Source: Candidatus Methanohalarchaeum thermophilum
GTDB taxonomy: Archaea; Halobacteriota; Methanonatronarchaeia; Methanonatronarchaeales; Methanonatronarchaeaceae
Assembly: GCA_001914405.1 (NCBI GenBank)
Contig: MSDW01000001.1
Location: 1,535,498 to 1,599,497 of the forward strand
Reading direction: 5' to 3'
Length of the DNA: 64,000 nt
In this document: piece after piece, positions 8,906 through 17,348 of the stretch
How positions within the stretch are numbered: the first letter of the stretch is position 1
Layout of the letters: every line of letters starts with the position of its first letter
The notes under the pieces: model-generated
Databases searched by the model: none
Seen by the model: only the letters and a program-made list of their open reading frames with translations
Told to the model about the DNA's origin: nothing
Position numbers and translations under genes: made by a program

Positions 8906-10138
8906 TCAAAAAGAACCTAAACCAAAATCAAAAACACAAACATCCCTAATTAGCAATTCACTATCCTCCTCAGAACAACAAAAACAACCACCCAAACCTG
9001 TTTCGTTTAGTTCTTCGTTACTTGTTTCGTTTATTGGTTCGTTACTTGTTTCGTTTATTGGTTCTTTGTTACTTGTTGTGGTTTCGTTTATTGGTTCTTT
9101 GTTATCTGTTGTGTTTTGGGTCTTTTCTATGTTATTGGGTGGGTTTTGTTGGTTTGTTTCTTTTTCTGTGTATGTGTTTGGTTTTTCTATTTGTATTTTG
9201 GTTTTTGTTGTTTCTGTGTCGTTGAAATACTTGTTTAGGTTTATGCTGTTTATTTGGTTTGCTGTGAAGGTGATTTTGTGGTTTATTTCTCCTTCTGTTA
9301 TGGTGTTGTTTTTTAATTGGTATTTTTGGTAAACTTTAAGGGAGTGCATTGGTTTTAGAGTTCCTAGGTTGAGGTTCTTTTTTTCTATTTCTAGTAATGT
9401 GGTATTTGAGTCGTAGATTGTTTTTTCTTCTATTAATTTTTTGTTTTGGTCGTATTTTTTGTAAATTAATGTGTAATTTACTATTGAGGGTAAGTTACTT
9501 GGTTTTATGTCTTTTTTTGCGTTTTCTGAGCATATATTGGTGTTATGTATTAATTGTTGGTTCATGTAGACTGCGATTATCTTTGTTTGCTCGTTATTTT
9601 CGAGGTCATCGAATTTATAAAGAGGGAACTCTGATTGTCCTGGAATGTGTTCTAGTTCTTCTTCATGGATTATTTTTTCTATTCTTTTTATTTCGTTTAG
9701 TTCTTCGTCATAGACAAAGAATATAACTTCTAGAGGAGTTTGGTTTGGGTCTGTGATTAAGATCCAGGTTGAACTACATCCTTTGAATATAATTTTGTCT
9801 GAGCTATTTGTTTCGTTTATGTTTTCGGTTGAATTTATTATTTCAATTGTTTTATGTACTTTAACGGGGTTTGTTCCTTGGTTTATGATAGTGACATTTG
9901 TCCAGTCACTTTTTTCTTCGTTCAGGGAGAGCGAATAAGTTTCTCTCCAGGGGTTTTGTTGATCTATGTAATTGTTTCCAATGCTTATGTCTATTGTACC
10001 GGCTTCTAGGTAAGCGCTTGTGTTTTCCTCTTCAGAGAAAAAAGCAAATACGCCTATCGTTAAGAACGAAATTAATGTTGTCACAGTTATTATGGAAATT
10101 AATATAGTTTTTAGGTTTCTTTTACTGTTTTTTTTCAT
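8906..10138 (-). CDS. TasA/CalY-like secreted protein with Asn-Glu-Thr-rich tail
   Basis: A 410-residue protein with a SipW-dependent-type signal: a basic start, a long hydrophobic helix (residues ~12-33), then F-A-F-F-S-E-E-E and L-E-A-G-T-I-D-I-S-I, the TasA/camelysin hallmark. A β-rich TasA-like domain follows to about residue 290. Then comes a low-complexity tail with P-I-N-E-T and N-E-T-S repeats, many of which are N-x-T glycosylation sites. The last ~35 residues contain C-F-C-C. The gene overlaps the upstream signal peptidase gene by 17 bp, so the two are cotranscribed. In Bacillus TasA, and in archaeal bundling pili made of TasA-like subunits, such proteins form cell-surface filaments. 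The same role is likely here. The 3' end of the coding strand is extremely A/C-rich. Confidence 0.8.
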   Translation of the reverse strand: MKKNSKRNLKTILISIITVTTLISFLTIGVFAFFSEEENTSAYLEAGTIDISIGNNYIDQQNPWRETYSLSLNEEKSDWTNVTIINQGTNPVKVHKTIEIINSTENINETNSSDKIIFKGCSSTWILITDPNQTPLEVIFFVYDEELNEIKRIEKIIHEEELEHIPGQSEFPLYKFDDLENNEQTKIIAVYMNQQLIHNTNICSENAKKDIKPSNLPSIVNYTLIYKKYDQNKKLIEEKTIYDSNTTLLEIEKKNLNLGTLKPMHSLKVYQKYQLKNNTITEGEINHKITFTANQINSINLNKYFNDTETTKTKIQIEKPNTYTEKETNQQNPPNNIEKTQNTTDNKEPINETTTSNKEPINETSNEPINETSNEELNETGLGGCFCCSEEDSELLIRDVCVFDFGLGSF

Positions 10139-10631
10139 TTTCCTCTCCTTTTTTTAATTTTATTAACTTCCTTACCTCTCCTATTATCAAAATTGTTGCA
10201 GGGATAAGTATGAGTAAAATGTAGCCTAATAGCGTATTTGCATGGAGAAATATGTATCCATAGAATGGAAATGAAACTACGACTTTACCAATGAGGTTAT
10301 TTTCATCGACTCTTATGTCATCTGCTTCTTCCATGGCATCTCCTTTGGTTAAAAGCTTAATACCATTATCATCGGCTTTTTCGATTACTCTGTGAGTAAC
10401 AGTTTTCTCTCCTATATCAAATGTTACAACATCTCCTACTCTTATCTCTTCAATATCAGTTTCTTTTACAATTACTATATCACCAGCACTTAATTCTGGT
10501 TCCATACTACTAGAAAGAACAACATAAGAATCATCAGCCATAATAACTTCTGGTAAACCAAATAAAACCGCAGGAATAACTAACAAAAACACCAATACCA
10601 AAGAAAAACTCTTTAAATATTTATTTACCAA
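10122..10631 (-). CDS. sipW: Signal peptidase I, SipW/Sec11-like
   Basis: This 169-residue membrane protease starts with TTG. Residues ~8-30 form the first helix. S-S-S-M-E-P (40-45) holds the catalytic serine (S42) and V-T-H-R-V places the catalytic histidine at H80, so it is a Ser-His enzyme of the archaeal/ER type. K-G-D-A-M-E near 95 is the conserved third box. A second helix lies at ~132-152, before a lysine-rich cytoplasmic tail. It sits in an operon with a TasA/CalY-like gene (overlap of 17 bp) and just downstream of two more, which is the classic tapA-sipW-tasA association. It should cleave the special signal peptides of those neighbours. Confidence 0.9.
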   Translation of the reverse strand: MVNKYLKSFSLVLVFLLVIPAVLFGLPEVIMADDSYVVLSSSMEPELSAGDIVIVKETDIEEIRVGDVVTFDIGEKTVTHRVIEKADDNGIKLLTKGDAMEEADDIRVDENNLIGKVVVSFPFYGYIFLHANTLLGYILLILIPATILIIGEVRKLIKLKKGEENEKKQ

Positions 10632-10735
10632 TTAAATCACGCTCAAATGTTTTATACTAAGTTTAACACTTAATTACCTATTTATATTCGTTAAATTATT
10701 TTTTATTTTATTTTGTTTTTATAGAGTGATAAATT

Positions 10736-10782
10736 AAAAAAAGGGCTTAAATTTACTAAAAAATTTAAAACCCCCTTTTTTC
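10736..10782. terminator. Hairpin with flanking A/T runs between TasA-like gene and sipW
   Basis: An imperfect inverted repeat pairs A-run-GGG plus TAAATTT on the left with AATTTA plus CCC-T-run on the right. It lies between the end of the TasA-like gene at 10860 and sipW at 10631. On the minus strand the stem is followed by a T-run. It could end or attenuate transcription and separate the two upstream TasA-like genes from the sipW pair. Confidence 0.5.
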
Positions 10783-10859
10783 TCCTATGTTCAGTTTCTT
10801 TGATAGTTTTATTCACTATTTTTGTCTATTTAATTGCTTTATTGAAACTCTAAATCGTT

Positions 10860-12266
10860 TCAATTATTTGGTGTGTCATCTATTGATGTGCAGAGCACTC
10901 CTACTGCCATGTCTCCATATCCAACAGTATGTGGGGTCATTCCTATGTATGGTTCATAACCAACTGCAACTCCACTATCACGGTCAACTGTCCATATGTA
11001 TCCATCGGCTCCATTGAATCCGTTTGTTGATCCTACTAGATCACCATTACCGGCTTCTCTTATTGAGATTCCAGTAAAGTAATCAGGGGATGGTGAAGGC
11101 GTTACCAACTCGTCTCCTGTTAGATTTTCAATGTCTATCTCGTAGAATGCATTATCTGCGTTGGTGTATAAGATTAGGATTCCTTGTGCATCGAATATGA
11201 GGTCAGCTCCCTGAACATCTATGTCTAATTCTCCTAGTACCTCTACATTAAGATTGCTTGAATTGATAGTTAGTAATTTATCTGAACCATCGTCTGCTGC
11301 GTAAATTAATCCGTCTTCAGGGTTTACAGCACCTAAAACAACACCATTTAGGTCATCTATGTCAGAATCGGTTATGTCTTCTACTGTGAATGTTTCGTTT
11401 ATTAGGTCGTATGTTCCTAGTTTCTTGGTGTCTTTGTCGTATAGGTAGAGTTCTTTTCCGTCTAGTGATGCTGATAGTGAGTCTACTTGGTCAAATTCAC
11501 CTGAGTTAACATGTGTTAGTTGGTTTAGGTATGCTCTTGTGTCTTCATCGTCAAGAACTACTTCGAATATTCTTGTTCCGTCATCGGCTCCTTCTCCGCC
11601 TGGACCGCTGTCAGATAAATACATTGTTTCTATTGTCTTACATGTTCCACATGCATCTGGGTCATTTACTTGTTGTGCTATGAAGGTCATGTCGAATGTC
11701 ATGTTGTCTCCTTGAGCCCAATTAGTTGTCTCATTGAACATGTGGTATCTCTGTGTTACATTAGCCCAGCCACCTGGGGGTATAACTCCTAAGACATATT
11801 CTTCTCCGTCAATTCCAAGTAAGAGATGACCAGAAAGCAATTCATTTTCTTCTACTAAGTTACCATCTTCGTCGTATATCTCTACTGATAGCCAGTACTC
11901 TATTGCAGCACTAATCTTGTTCACTGTGTTGTCTGGGTCAGTTGCTTGTTCTGACACTGGATGGGCTCCACCATCGTATCCAGTTATGTTTATTACTTTG
12001 CAGACTCTTGCATCGTTAGTTCCAACATTTGTAATTGTGACGTTAGAGTACTTTTGATACATCTCTGAAGCTTTGATGTCATTTAGATTGAACGTCTCCT
12101 TCCATGGGTTTCCATCGTTTACCATGATGTCTATAGTACCTGCCTGTAATTCGTTTCCAGTTGCCTTTTCTGAATCAGTGAAAAAGGCCATAGTTCCATA
12201 TCCTATCGTCATTGAAACAAGGCCAACTATCACTAAACCCGCTAAAAAACTTTTGCTTATATTCAT
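10860..12266 (-). CDS. TasA/CalY-like protein with C-terminal β-propeller-like domain
   Basis: A 468-residue protein. The N-terminus has a hydrophobic helix (~7-27), T-M-A-F-F-T-D-S-E-K-A-T-G and L-Q-A-G-T-I-D-I-M, which is the TasA/CalY signature. The TasA-like domain runs to about residue 215. A C-terminal half of ~230 residues follows, with repeated β-strand motifs (L-Y-L-Y-D-K, G-L-I-Y-A-A-D-D-G-S, L-L-T-I-N-S, I-L-I-L-Y-T-N) like a six-bladed propeller or the surface DUF6923 type. Several N-x-T/S sites are present. It is the middle gene of three TasA-like paralogues transcribed together. The propeller suggests a ligand-binding or cell-contact subunit on a filament of simpler paralogues. 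Confidence 0.78.
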   Translation of the reverse strand: MNISKSFLAGLVIVGLVSMTIGYGTMAFFTDSEKATGNELQAGTIDIMVNDGNPWKETFNLNDIKASEMYQKYSNVTITNVGTNDARVCKVINITGYDGGAHPVSEQATDPDNTVNKISAAIEYWLSVEIYDEDGNLVEENELLSGHLLLGIDGEEYVLGVIPPGGWANVTQRYHMFNETTNWAQGDNMTFDMTFIAQQVNDPDACGTCKTIETMYLSDSGPGGEGADDGTRIFEVVLDDEDTRAYLNQLTHVNSGEFDQVDSLSASLDGKELYLYDKDTKKLGTYDLINETFTVEDITDSDIDDLNGVVLGAVNPEDGLIYAADDGSDKLLTINSSNLNVEVLGELDIDVQGADLIFDAQGILILYTNADNAFYEIDIENLTGDELVTPSPSPDYFTGISIREAGNGDLVGSTNGFNGADGYIWTVDRDSGVAVGYEPYIGMTPHTVGYGDMAVGVLCTSIDDTPNN

Positions 12267-12297
12267 TTATACAAACCTCTCATAAATCTCCTTTAAT

Positions 12298-13011
12298 CTA
12301 CTCTTCCGCTGAGCTTACGCTTACATCTTCAACGGTTCCTTGGATTGTTGTGTCATCGTTTAATTGGGTTGCTCCAAAGGTTATGTCAAAAGTAAAGGCG
12401 TCTCCTTGGTATTCATTTCCAGTGTCGTTAAGTAGGTGGTAATCTTGGGTTACTTTCATTACTTCACCAGGCTGTAGTTCACCAAGATAGAACCAAGTAC
12501 CCTCTTTATCTCCAACTGTGACGTCATCTCCAATGCTGAAAGCTTCACTATCTGCGTATGGGTCGTCTGCGTAAAATGTTGTTTCATTTTCGTAAAGTTC
12601 TATCATCATACTGTAGTCGGTAACTGTGTGTATGTCGTCAACTCTTCCGTCTTTTTCAGCTTGCCATTCAGGTTCAGATGAATACATTTCTCCATCTGTT
12701 GTTTCGTATATTTCTAGTCCTGTGTCACAGCTTGTTACATTGATCATTTTGTATACTTTTGCTGGGTTGCTTCCTTCGTTTGTTATGTTAGCTACTATGT
12801 ATCCTGTTTTTTCGCATGGTTTCATGTCATCGATTGTGAATGTTTCGTTCCATGGGTTCTGTCCGTTTACTGCTAGGTCTATTGTACCAGCTGTTAGCGT
12901 GTTACCTGTTGCCTTTTCTTCGTCTGTGAAGAATGCAAAGGTACCTGCTCCAGCTGCTACTCCTACTAGCCCAATAACCATGAGGCTTAGTAGGGCTTTT
13001 TTGTATGCCAT
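12298..13011 (-). CDS. TasA/CalY-like secreted filament protein, ends in TAG
   Basis: This 237-residue protein begins with a hydrophobic helix (~6-26), then A-F-F-T-D-E-E-K-A-T-G and L-T-A-G-T-I-D-L-A-V, so it is a SipW-dependent TasA-type protein without an added domain. The rest is β-rich and acidic with N-E-T-F and N-I-T sites. It is probably the main subunit. It is the first gene of the minus-strand run and lies 31 bp before the propeller paralogue. It ends in TAG (12298-12300), one of only two TAG stops found here. Read-through would add five residues before an in-frame TGA. Confidence 0.82.
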   Translation of the reverse strand: MAYKKALLSLMVIGLVGVAAGAGTFAFFTDEEKATGNTLTAGTIDLAVNGQNPWNETFTIDDMKPCEKTGYIVANITNEGSNPAKVYKMINVTSCDTGLEIYETTDGEMYSSEPEWQAEKDGRVDDIHTVTDYSMMIELYENETTFYADDPYADSEAFSIGDDVTVGDKEGTWFYLGELQPGEVMKVTQDYHLLNDTGNEYQGDAFTFDITFGATQLNDDTTIQGTVEDVSVSSAEE

Positions 13012-13359
13012 ATTGATTCACTCCTATACATAAAACTAGTTTTTTGAATTAATAAAGGAATAAGAAAGGATATAATACATTATTAAGATATTTCAAATGG
13101 GTATCAATAATATATGTTTTAATTGAATATCTTATAGTGATATTATTGTTTGAAATTAATTTAAAATAGTAATAAACTACTTATATGTACTTATATAAAC
13201 TAAAAATACATTATATTATGTTATTAAATCTTAATGATATAAATTACAATAAAATATAGGTTTAGTTCAGTTCATATGAGCCTTAAATTAAGTTAAAGAA
13301 GTTTAAGTAAGATTGGTTTTTTTGATAAAAAATTCCAATAAGCATCTAAGAGGTCAAAA
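13012..13359. promoter_or_regulatory. AT-rich promoter region of the TasA-like run and the 13360 HTH gene
   Basis: A 350-bp divergent intergenic region, about 85% A+T. It contains several TATA-like octamers and a loose inverted repeat around 13090-13145 (aagatatttcaaa / gaatatctta). It must carry the promoter of the minus-strand TasA-like genes and of the small plus-strand regulator. I cannot assign exact start sites. Confidence 0.45.
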
Positions 13360-13569
13360 ATGAGTAATCTAGCGTTTTTGGATAAAATATTAGATATATT
13401 GAAGGACGAAAATAAACACAAACTGGAAAGCGTCAGAGAAGAATTAGGGTTAACAAAAACGAAATTTACAAAATTAGTTGAACTAATGGAGGAGATGGAA
13501 TTGGTTAAACTAGAAAACAAAGAATATCTAAAAATAACCAAGTTGGGCTTAAAATCAACATCAATTTAA
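13360..13569 (+). CDS. Small winged-helix DNA-binding protein
   Basis: This 69-residue protein is little more than a winged helix: helix 1 (F-L-D-K-I-L-D-I-L), helix 2 (L-E-S-V-R-E-E-L-G), recognition helix (T-K-T-K-F-T-K-L-V-E-L-M) and a short wing (Y-L-K-I-T-K-L-G). The frame matches archaeal regulators of the same size as the one at 13627. It is divergent from the TasA-like genes and may regulate them, judging by position only. Confidence 0.7.
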   Translation: MSNLAFLDKILDILKDENKHKLESVREELGLTKTKFTKLVELMEEMELVKLENKEYLKITKLGLKSTSI

Positions 13570-13626
13570 TTTAGTTAAATTAATAGAAAAGATCTTTTAT
13601 TTATCTAAATTATTGCTTTTTCTAAA

Positions 13627-13887
13627 TTATTGCTTTTTACACTTATTAATAGTCTTATTTACCTCTGATAAATGACTTAATAACTTTTCTCCTTCTTGTG
13701 TTAAATAATAATCCTTTTCATCCTCTTCGATGAAATTATTTTCTAATAAAAACTCAAAATGAGCATTAAAAGCCCCCCAACTCATATGAGAATCCTGCAT
13801 AACCCTAGTTTTTTTACATCCATCACTTTCTTTTATAACCTTAAGTACATCATGAAAAATCTTCCACGCACTTCTTCTTGTCATCAA
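13627..13887 (-). CDS. Small winged-helix DNA-binding protein
   Basis: An 86-residue protein with an archaeal winged-helix pattern: S-A-W-K-I-F-H-D-V-L-K-V-I, then C-K-K-T-R-V-M as helix 2, S-W-G-A-F-N-A-H-F-E-F-L as the recognition helix and Y-Y-L-T-Q-E-G-E-K as the wing. It converges with the 13360 gene, 57 bp apart. Both resemble the short regulators common in archaea near surface-structure genes. The target is unknown. Confidence 0.72.
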   Translation of the reverse strand: MMTRRSAWKIFHDVLKVIKESDGCKKTRVMQDSHMSWGAFNAHFEFLLENNFIEEDEKDYYLTQEGEKLLSHLSEVNKTINKCKKQ

Positions 13888-14286
13888 CTTACCTCTAGAT
13901 ATATTACCTCAAGAAATTGTAATCAAATAAAAAATATGTCTTCTTCTTATAAAAACCTTTAACTACTCTTATAAATATCCAAAAAACTACAATATTAATT
14001 AATGGCATCTGAATATATTAAGAACATATATAACTAGAGATTAATAGCTTTAAGAATTTAAAAAACTCTAAAAACCAATGAATCCTTTTTTTTTAAAAAC
14101 CCAAATCAAGGTGTTCCGCATTTGGATCTAGATCCTTTCCCCAAGACCAAAAAAAAGCGATTTAAGATAAGAGCCAATTTATCTTGTCAGTTGACATGAC
14201 AAACTTTCCTAATCATTTGATTTAATTGGATAAGGAAAAGCCAGCATTATATTCTTATATAAAAAAAGTAGATTTAGATATTTTAG
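13888..14286. other. Gene-free AT-rich stretch before the IS element
   Basis: About 400 bases with no supported gene. It holds an inverted repeat (ttgtca / tgacaa) around 14188-14204, followed by ctttcctaatcatttgattt. That resembles a decayed left-end hairpin of the palindromic elements found elsewhere in the window. Confidence 0.4.
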
Positions 14287-14317
14287 AATATCTATGAAGA
14301 AGTGAACTACCCCTACC

Positions 14318-15815
14318 TTACTCGCTTACGCTCGTGAGGTAGGGGGTTCCAAGGGCTTTCTCTGAAACTTCTACATCGTTCTTCTCTATGAATGCCTTGG
14401 TTATGAGCCTGTTCACGGAAGCTCCATTCCTCACCATATAGGCAAGGAACCTATACAAAATATTCTTAGCACCATTCAAATCAGCATTATAATCACGTAA
14501 CCCACAACTCCTACAATCAAATATACCTTGACTCGGTCTCACAGTATTCTTACTACCACACCTATGACAGGTCTTAGAAGTATTTCTCTCATCCACCTTC
14601 ACAACTTGCACTTCTCTTTCTTTTGCCTTGTACTCGATCATCCTTGTTAGTTTATAGTATGGCATTGTGTTAGCAATTCTATTCATTCTCTTCCCTTTTC
14701 CTGTATCCTTGTTACCTAACCCTTTTAGATCTCCTAACACGATCACAGCATTGATTTCACTTGCTTCGTCCACGATCTTCCTGGATATTTTGTGTAGTTG
14801 GTCTTCTACCTTCCTTTTTTCTTTGTCTTTTATTTCGTTTACTTTTTTGGTTAGTTCTTTTTGTTGTAGGTTTTTTCGGATGTGGTTGTAGTGTCTTCTT
14901 ACTCCTCTTATTTGTTTGCCGTGGAACTCTGGCTTCCCGTTGTCGGCTGACGACACGGTCGTAGCCATAACCCTTTCCCCCAAATCCACAGACAAAACAT
15001 TTTTTGGAACCTGAAAACTCACATCAAGACTAACTGATAAGTGAAGTTCGAAACCATAATCCTTCCAAACAATCTTAGAATCATGCACCTTCATGTCTTC
15101 TCCTAATTCTTTATCTATTCATCGGAGAAAACCTCTTCCTTTCTTTGATAGGTAGGGGATGAATCCGATCTTTTTTTAATTAAAAAAACTAATATTATGT
15201 TAATGGTAGTTGGTTGGGAGTCTGCCTTGAACAAAAAGCAATCCCATTTAGAGACAGAGTTCTTGGGTAAGCCTGAAACAGTTCTTGGAGTAGGGTGTAG
15301 TGGTTGTGTGGAGCAACCAGAGTGAATAAGGGAGCCATTGTGTAGCTAATATATGGCGTAGTTGCCTAATCCAATTCTTCACTCGAAGCAATAGTTCCAT
15401 GTTGACCGAATGTATGAGACAAGTTCGGTGGAAAGGCAAACTTTCGTTTGAAATAAGGCCCATATGGAAGCCCCTCAGCTTGCTGTGGGGTCACTTCACG
15501 AGGTTTTATAGGCACCCAGATCCCACCCCACACATTACTTACAGGTATTTTTGCCCAGTAATCAAATTCTTCTGTGTTCTCTGCTTTTTCCACTTTGAAG
15601 GTGTCGTTTCTTAGATGTAATGGGTATTCCTTACTTTCTTTAACTTTTTCCGTGTACTTATCCATTGCTTGTTTTGTAGCTGAGTATAAATCTTCTATAT
15701 CTCCTTTTAGGTATCCTCGTGCATTAGTATATTCTTTAATTAGTAATCCTTTCTTTCTTTTGGTCAGATCTTGTATTCTGCAGATTATTGTTTTTTCACT
15801 CTTCGTTTCTCTCAC
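14318..15815 (-). pseudogene. tnpB: tnpB (RNA-guided nuclease of IS605), split by a nested element
   Basis: The 5' part (15815 to ~15500) encodes a TnpB N-terminus ending at D-Y-W-A-K-I-P-V and W-V-P-I-K-P. The 3' part (~15110 to 14318) continues with D-S-K-I-V-W-K-D-Y-G-F-E-L, then the RuvC motifs S-V-D-L-G-E and V-I-V-L-G-D-L-K-G-L, the zinc ribbon C-H-R-C-G / C-R-S-C-G and the terminal R-D-Y-N-A-D-L-N-G-A. The junction fits a second tnpB copy at 34200-35335, where the same residues are continuous. Between the halves lies a family C element (15125-15499), so no full TnpB can be made. Its RuvC aspartates and zinc cysteines are intact, so the insertion appears recent. Confidence 0.86.
15125..15499 (+). 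mobile_element. Nested non-autonomous family C element inside tnpB
   Basis: The left end is a gagaaaacctcttcc arm with hairpin and aggggatgaatc. The core matches the family C copy at 41672-42121 through long near-identical blocks (gttgggagtctgcct, gtagtggttgtgtggagcaa, gggagccattgtgtagct). The right end is a perfect cccctcagc / gctgtgggg hairpin closing in tcacttcac. It has no open frame and lies opposite in strand to tnpB. The ends resemble those of the host IS605, so the host's own TnpA could have moved it. Confidence 0.8.
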
Positions 15816-16205
15816 TTCCTTGGTTTTCTACATACTGTTTTAGTTGATTGAGTGTTACTTCTCCTGTTGTTATCAAACAGTAACTATCCGACCAGAAGGT
15901 GTTCTCCCATAGTTCATCCTCTATGTCGAATCTGTGTCTTATTGCCTTACTCGTACCTGTTTTTAATGCATTTATGAACTTAGTTAAGTCCGCTGTAGGC
16001 TTAGTGGAGAAAATTATGTGAGTGTGGTCTTTATCTGTTTCCTGATTCTTTATTTCTATGTTGTAATTCTCCGCTATTCTCCTTGCCCTGTACTTTAATT
16101 CACTTATTACTCCCTTGCCTGTGAATATATTTCTTCTGTACTTCACTACAAGAATCAGGTGATAATTTAGGCTATAAACTGAGTGAAACGATTTATCAAG
16201 ATCAG
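15796..16205 (-). pseudogene. tnpA: tnpA, Y1 HUH single-strand transposase, start probably damaged
   Basis: A Y1-transposase frame of about 136 codons. The metal-binding H-x-H is in D-H-T-H-I-I-F, and the catalytic tyrosine is in Q-L-K-Q-Y-V-E-N-Q near the end. An open frame from GTG at 16146 lacks the conserved N-terminal strand. The bases upstream encode it in frame (H-S-V-Y-S-L-N-Y-H-L), but no start codon precedes it, and the nearest ATG is out of frame by one base. TnpA cuts and rejoins single-stranded element ends at their hairpins. It overlaps tnpB by 20 bp. If translation from GTG gives only the truncated form, the protein is inactive. Confidence 0.78.
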
Positions 16206-16315
16206 ATCATACCCCATATTGCTTCCAATCACTATAAGACAACCAAACTCACAAAGGTTGTATTGATTCATCCCCCACCTAAATCAGAGATCGAGGAAGG
16301 GAACTTCTCACCAAA

Positions 16316-17000
16316 TAAGTTAAAAATATTTAAAACAGCTAAAATCAAACTAAATCTGAATAAGAAACAAAAAAAGCTATTACAGGGATAATAAGTAATT
16401 TTAAATAACCTTGCCAGAGAAAAGTTGATTATTGGTGGAATAAAAATGACTTGAAGACTTATCAAAAGAACAGGTTACATAAAACTACTTATAATAAATC
16501 TAGAGAAAAAACTGATTTATCAACTAACCTAGTTATTGGAGTGAAGGATAAAAGACATTAAAAACAATCAAAAAATGTGAATAAAAACTTTAAAGCGGTA
16601 AAAAAGCTAGATAAACCAATATCCAAATCTAATTCAATACCCTAAGATAAATGACCACCAATATTTTGTTAAGATGAAGAAAGGTATTCGATTGCAACAA
16701 TTGACAAAAGAATAAAGTTAGATTTTGTGTTACAAAACAGAATAAAATAAATACTATAAAAAACCACTATTTCAGATGCCAAGACTGTGGCTATTAGGCC
16801 AAATAGAAGTTAAAAAGCTGTTAAGAATATAGGGATGAAGGTTGTTTTTGGTAGGTAAAGGTCAAAAGAATGGGTAACGGTCAACTTGCCCTTTAAAGCT
16901 AAGAAGTAGTTTTCTGAAACTGAGTGGAATCCACTATCCCAGTCCAAGTTAATTGGTTTTGAGGCACAACTCACTGACAAAATAATTATCTATTTGACTG
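16316..17000. other. Decayed region with transposase-like zinc-finger remnant
   Basis: About 700 bases of AT-rich sequence without an intact gene. Around 16760-16800 the plus strand encodes an R-C-Q-D-C-G-Y-like segment next to stop codons, reminiscent of the zinc knuckle of some transposases. It continues in broken frames to about 16920. I read this as a dead insertion sequence of unknown family. Confidence 0.4.
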
Positions 17001-17323
17001 AGAAGACCCCCTTCTAAAATCTTTGATTTTGGTGGGAGGGATGGATCAACCCGTAAGGGTTAAATAATTCTGTGTTTTAAGTTTTTGGTGTAGGGCAGGG
17101 GTTGTGGCCGAAGTTTATAGCCCGTGGACAAGAGACCCTCTGTACCCATCTCCTTGGGTATTTAAAGCTCTGTGGATATGGGACACCAGGAACCCTCCCA
17201 TAAAAGCTTCCTAGATAACCCCGGCCTTGGACTGAGACGGATGACGGTGGCAGGAAGTAAAACCCTCTGACTCTGATAGCATCCTTCCAAAATCCCTTGA
17301 TTTTGGTAGGGAGAGGAAGTCAC
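17001..17323 (+). repeat. Family A palindrome-ended element, copy 1
   Basis: The left end is gagaagacccccttc with a hairpin around aaaatc / gatttt, then gggatggatcaac. The right end is ccttccaaaatc / gattttggtagg followed by gaggaagtcac. The ~250-bp core shares gttgtggcc, atagcccgtggaca, aaaagcttc, agataacc, ctgagac/ctgagat and gacggtgg/gacggcgg with the copies at 54010 (minus) and 57524 (plus). No open frame is conserved. The ends mark an IS200/IS605-type non-autonomous element. Confidence 0.75.
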
Positions 17324-17348
17324 CACTTATCTTTGAGATGTAAGGCTA

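Larger units (their letters stand above)
14287..16315 (-). mobile_element. IS200/IS605-family element with tnpA and an interrupted tnpB
   Basis: Read on the minus strand, the left end is a gagaagttcccttcc-type arm with a hairpin around a gatttaggtgg core (16265-16312). tnpA and tnpB follow, and the right end is a strong hairpin (ctacctcac / gtgaggtag, 14296-14345) closing in gtag-ttcacttc near 14287. This is the layout of single-strand 'peel and paste' IS605 elements: subterminal hairpins and no terminal inverted repeats. A 375-bp family C element sits inside tnpB, and the tnpA start looks damaged, so the copy is probably dead. Without the insertion it would be about 1.65 kb. Confidence 0.85.

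Noticed and set aside
8885..9130. Replication origin at the sharp skew switch near 9000
   Set aside because: The same switch appears at other convergent gene ends, and no origin-type repeats or cdc6 gene are near.
9022..9938. Several open frames on the plus strand over the TasA-like gene
   Set aside because: They arise from G/T-rich complement of an A/C-rich coding strand; hydrophobic low-complexity products without family match.
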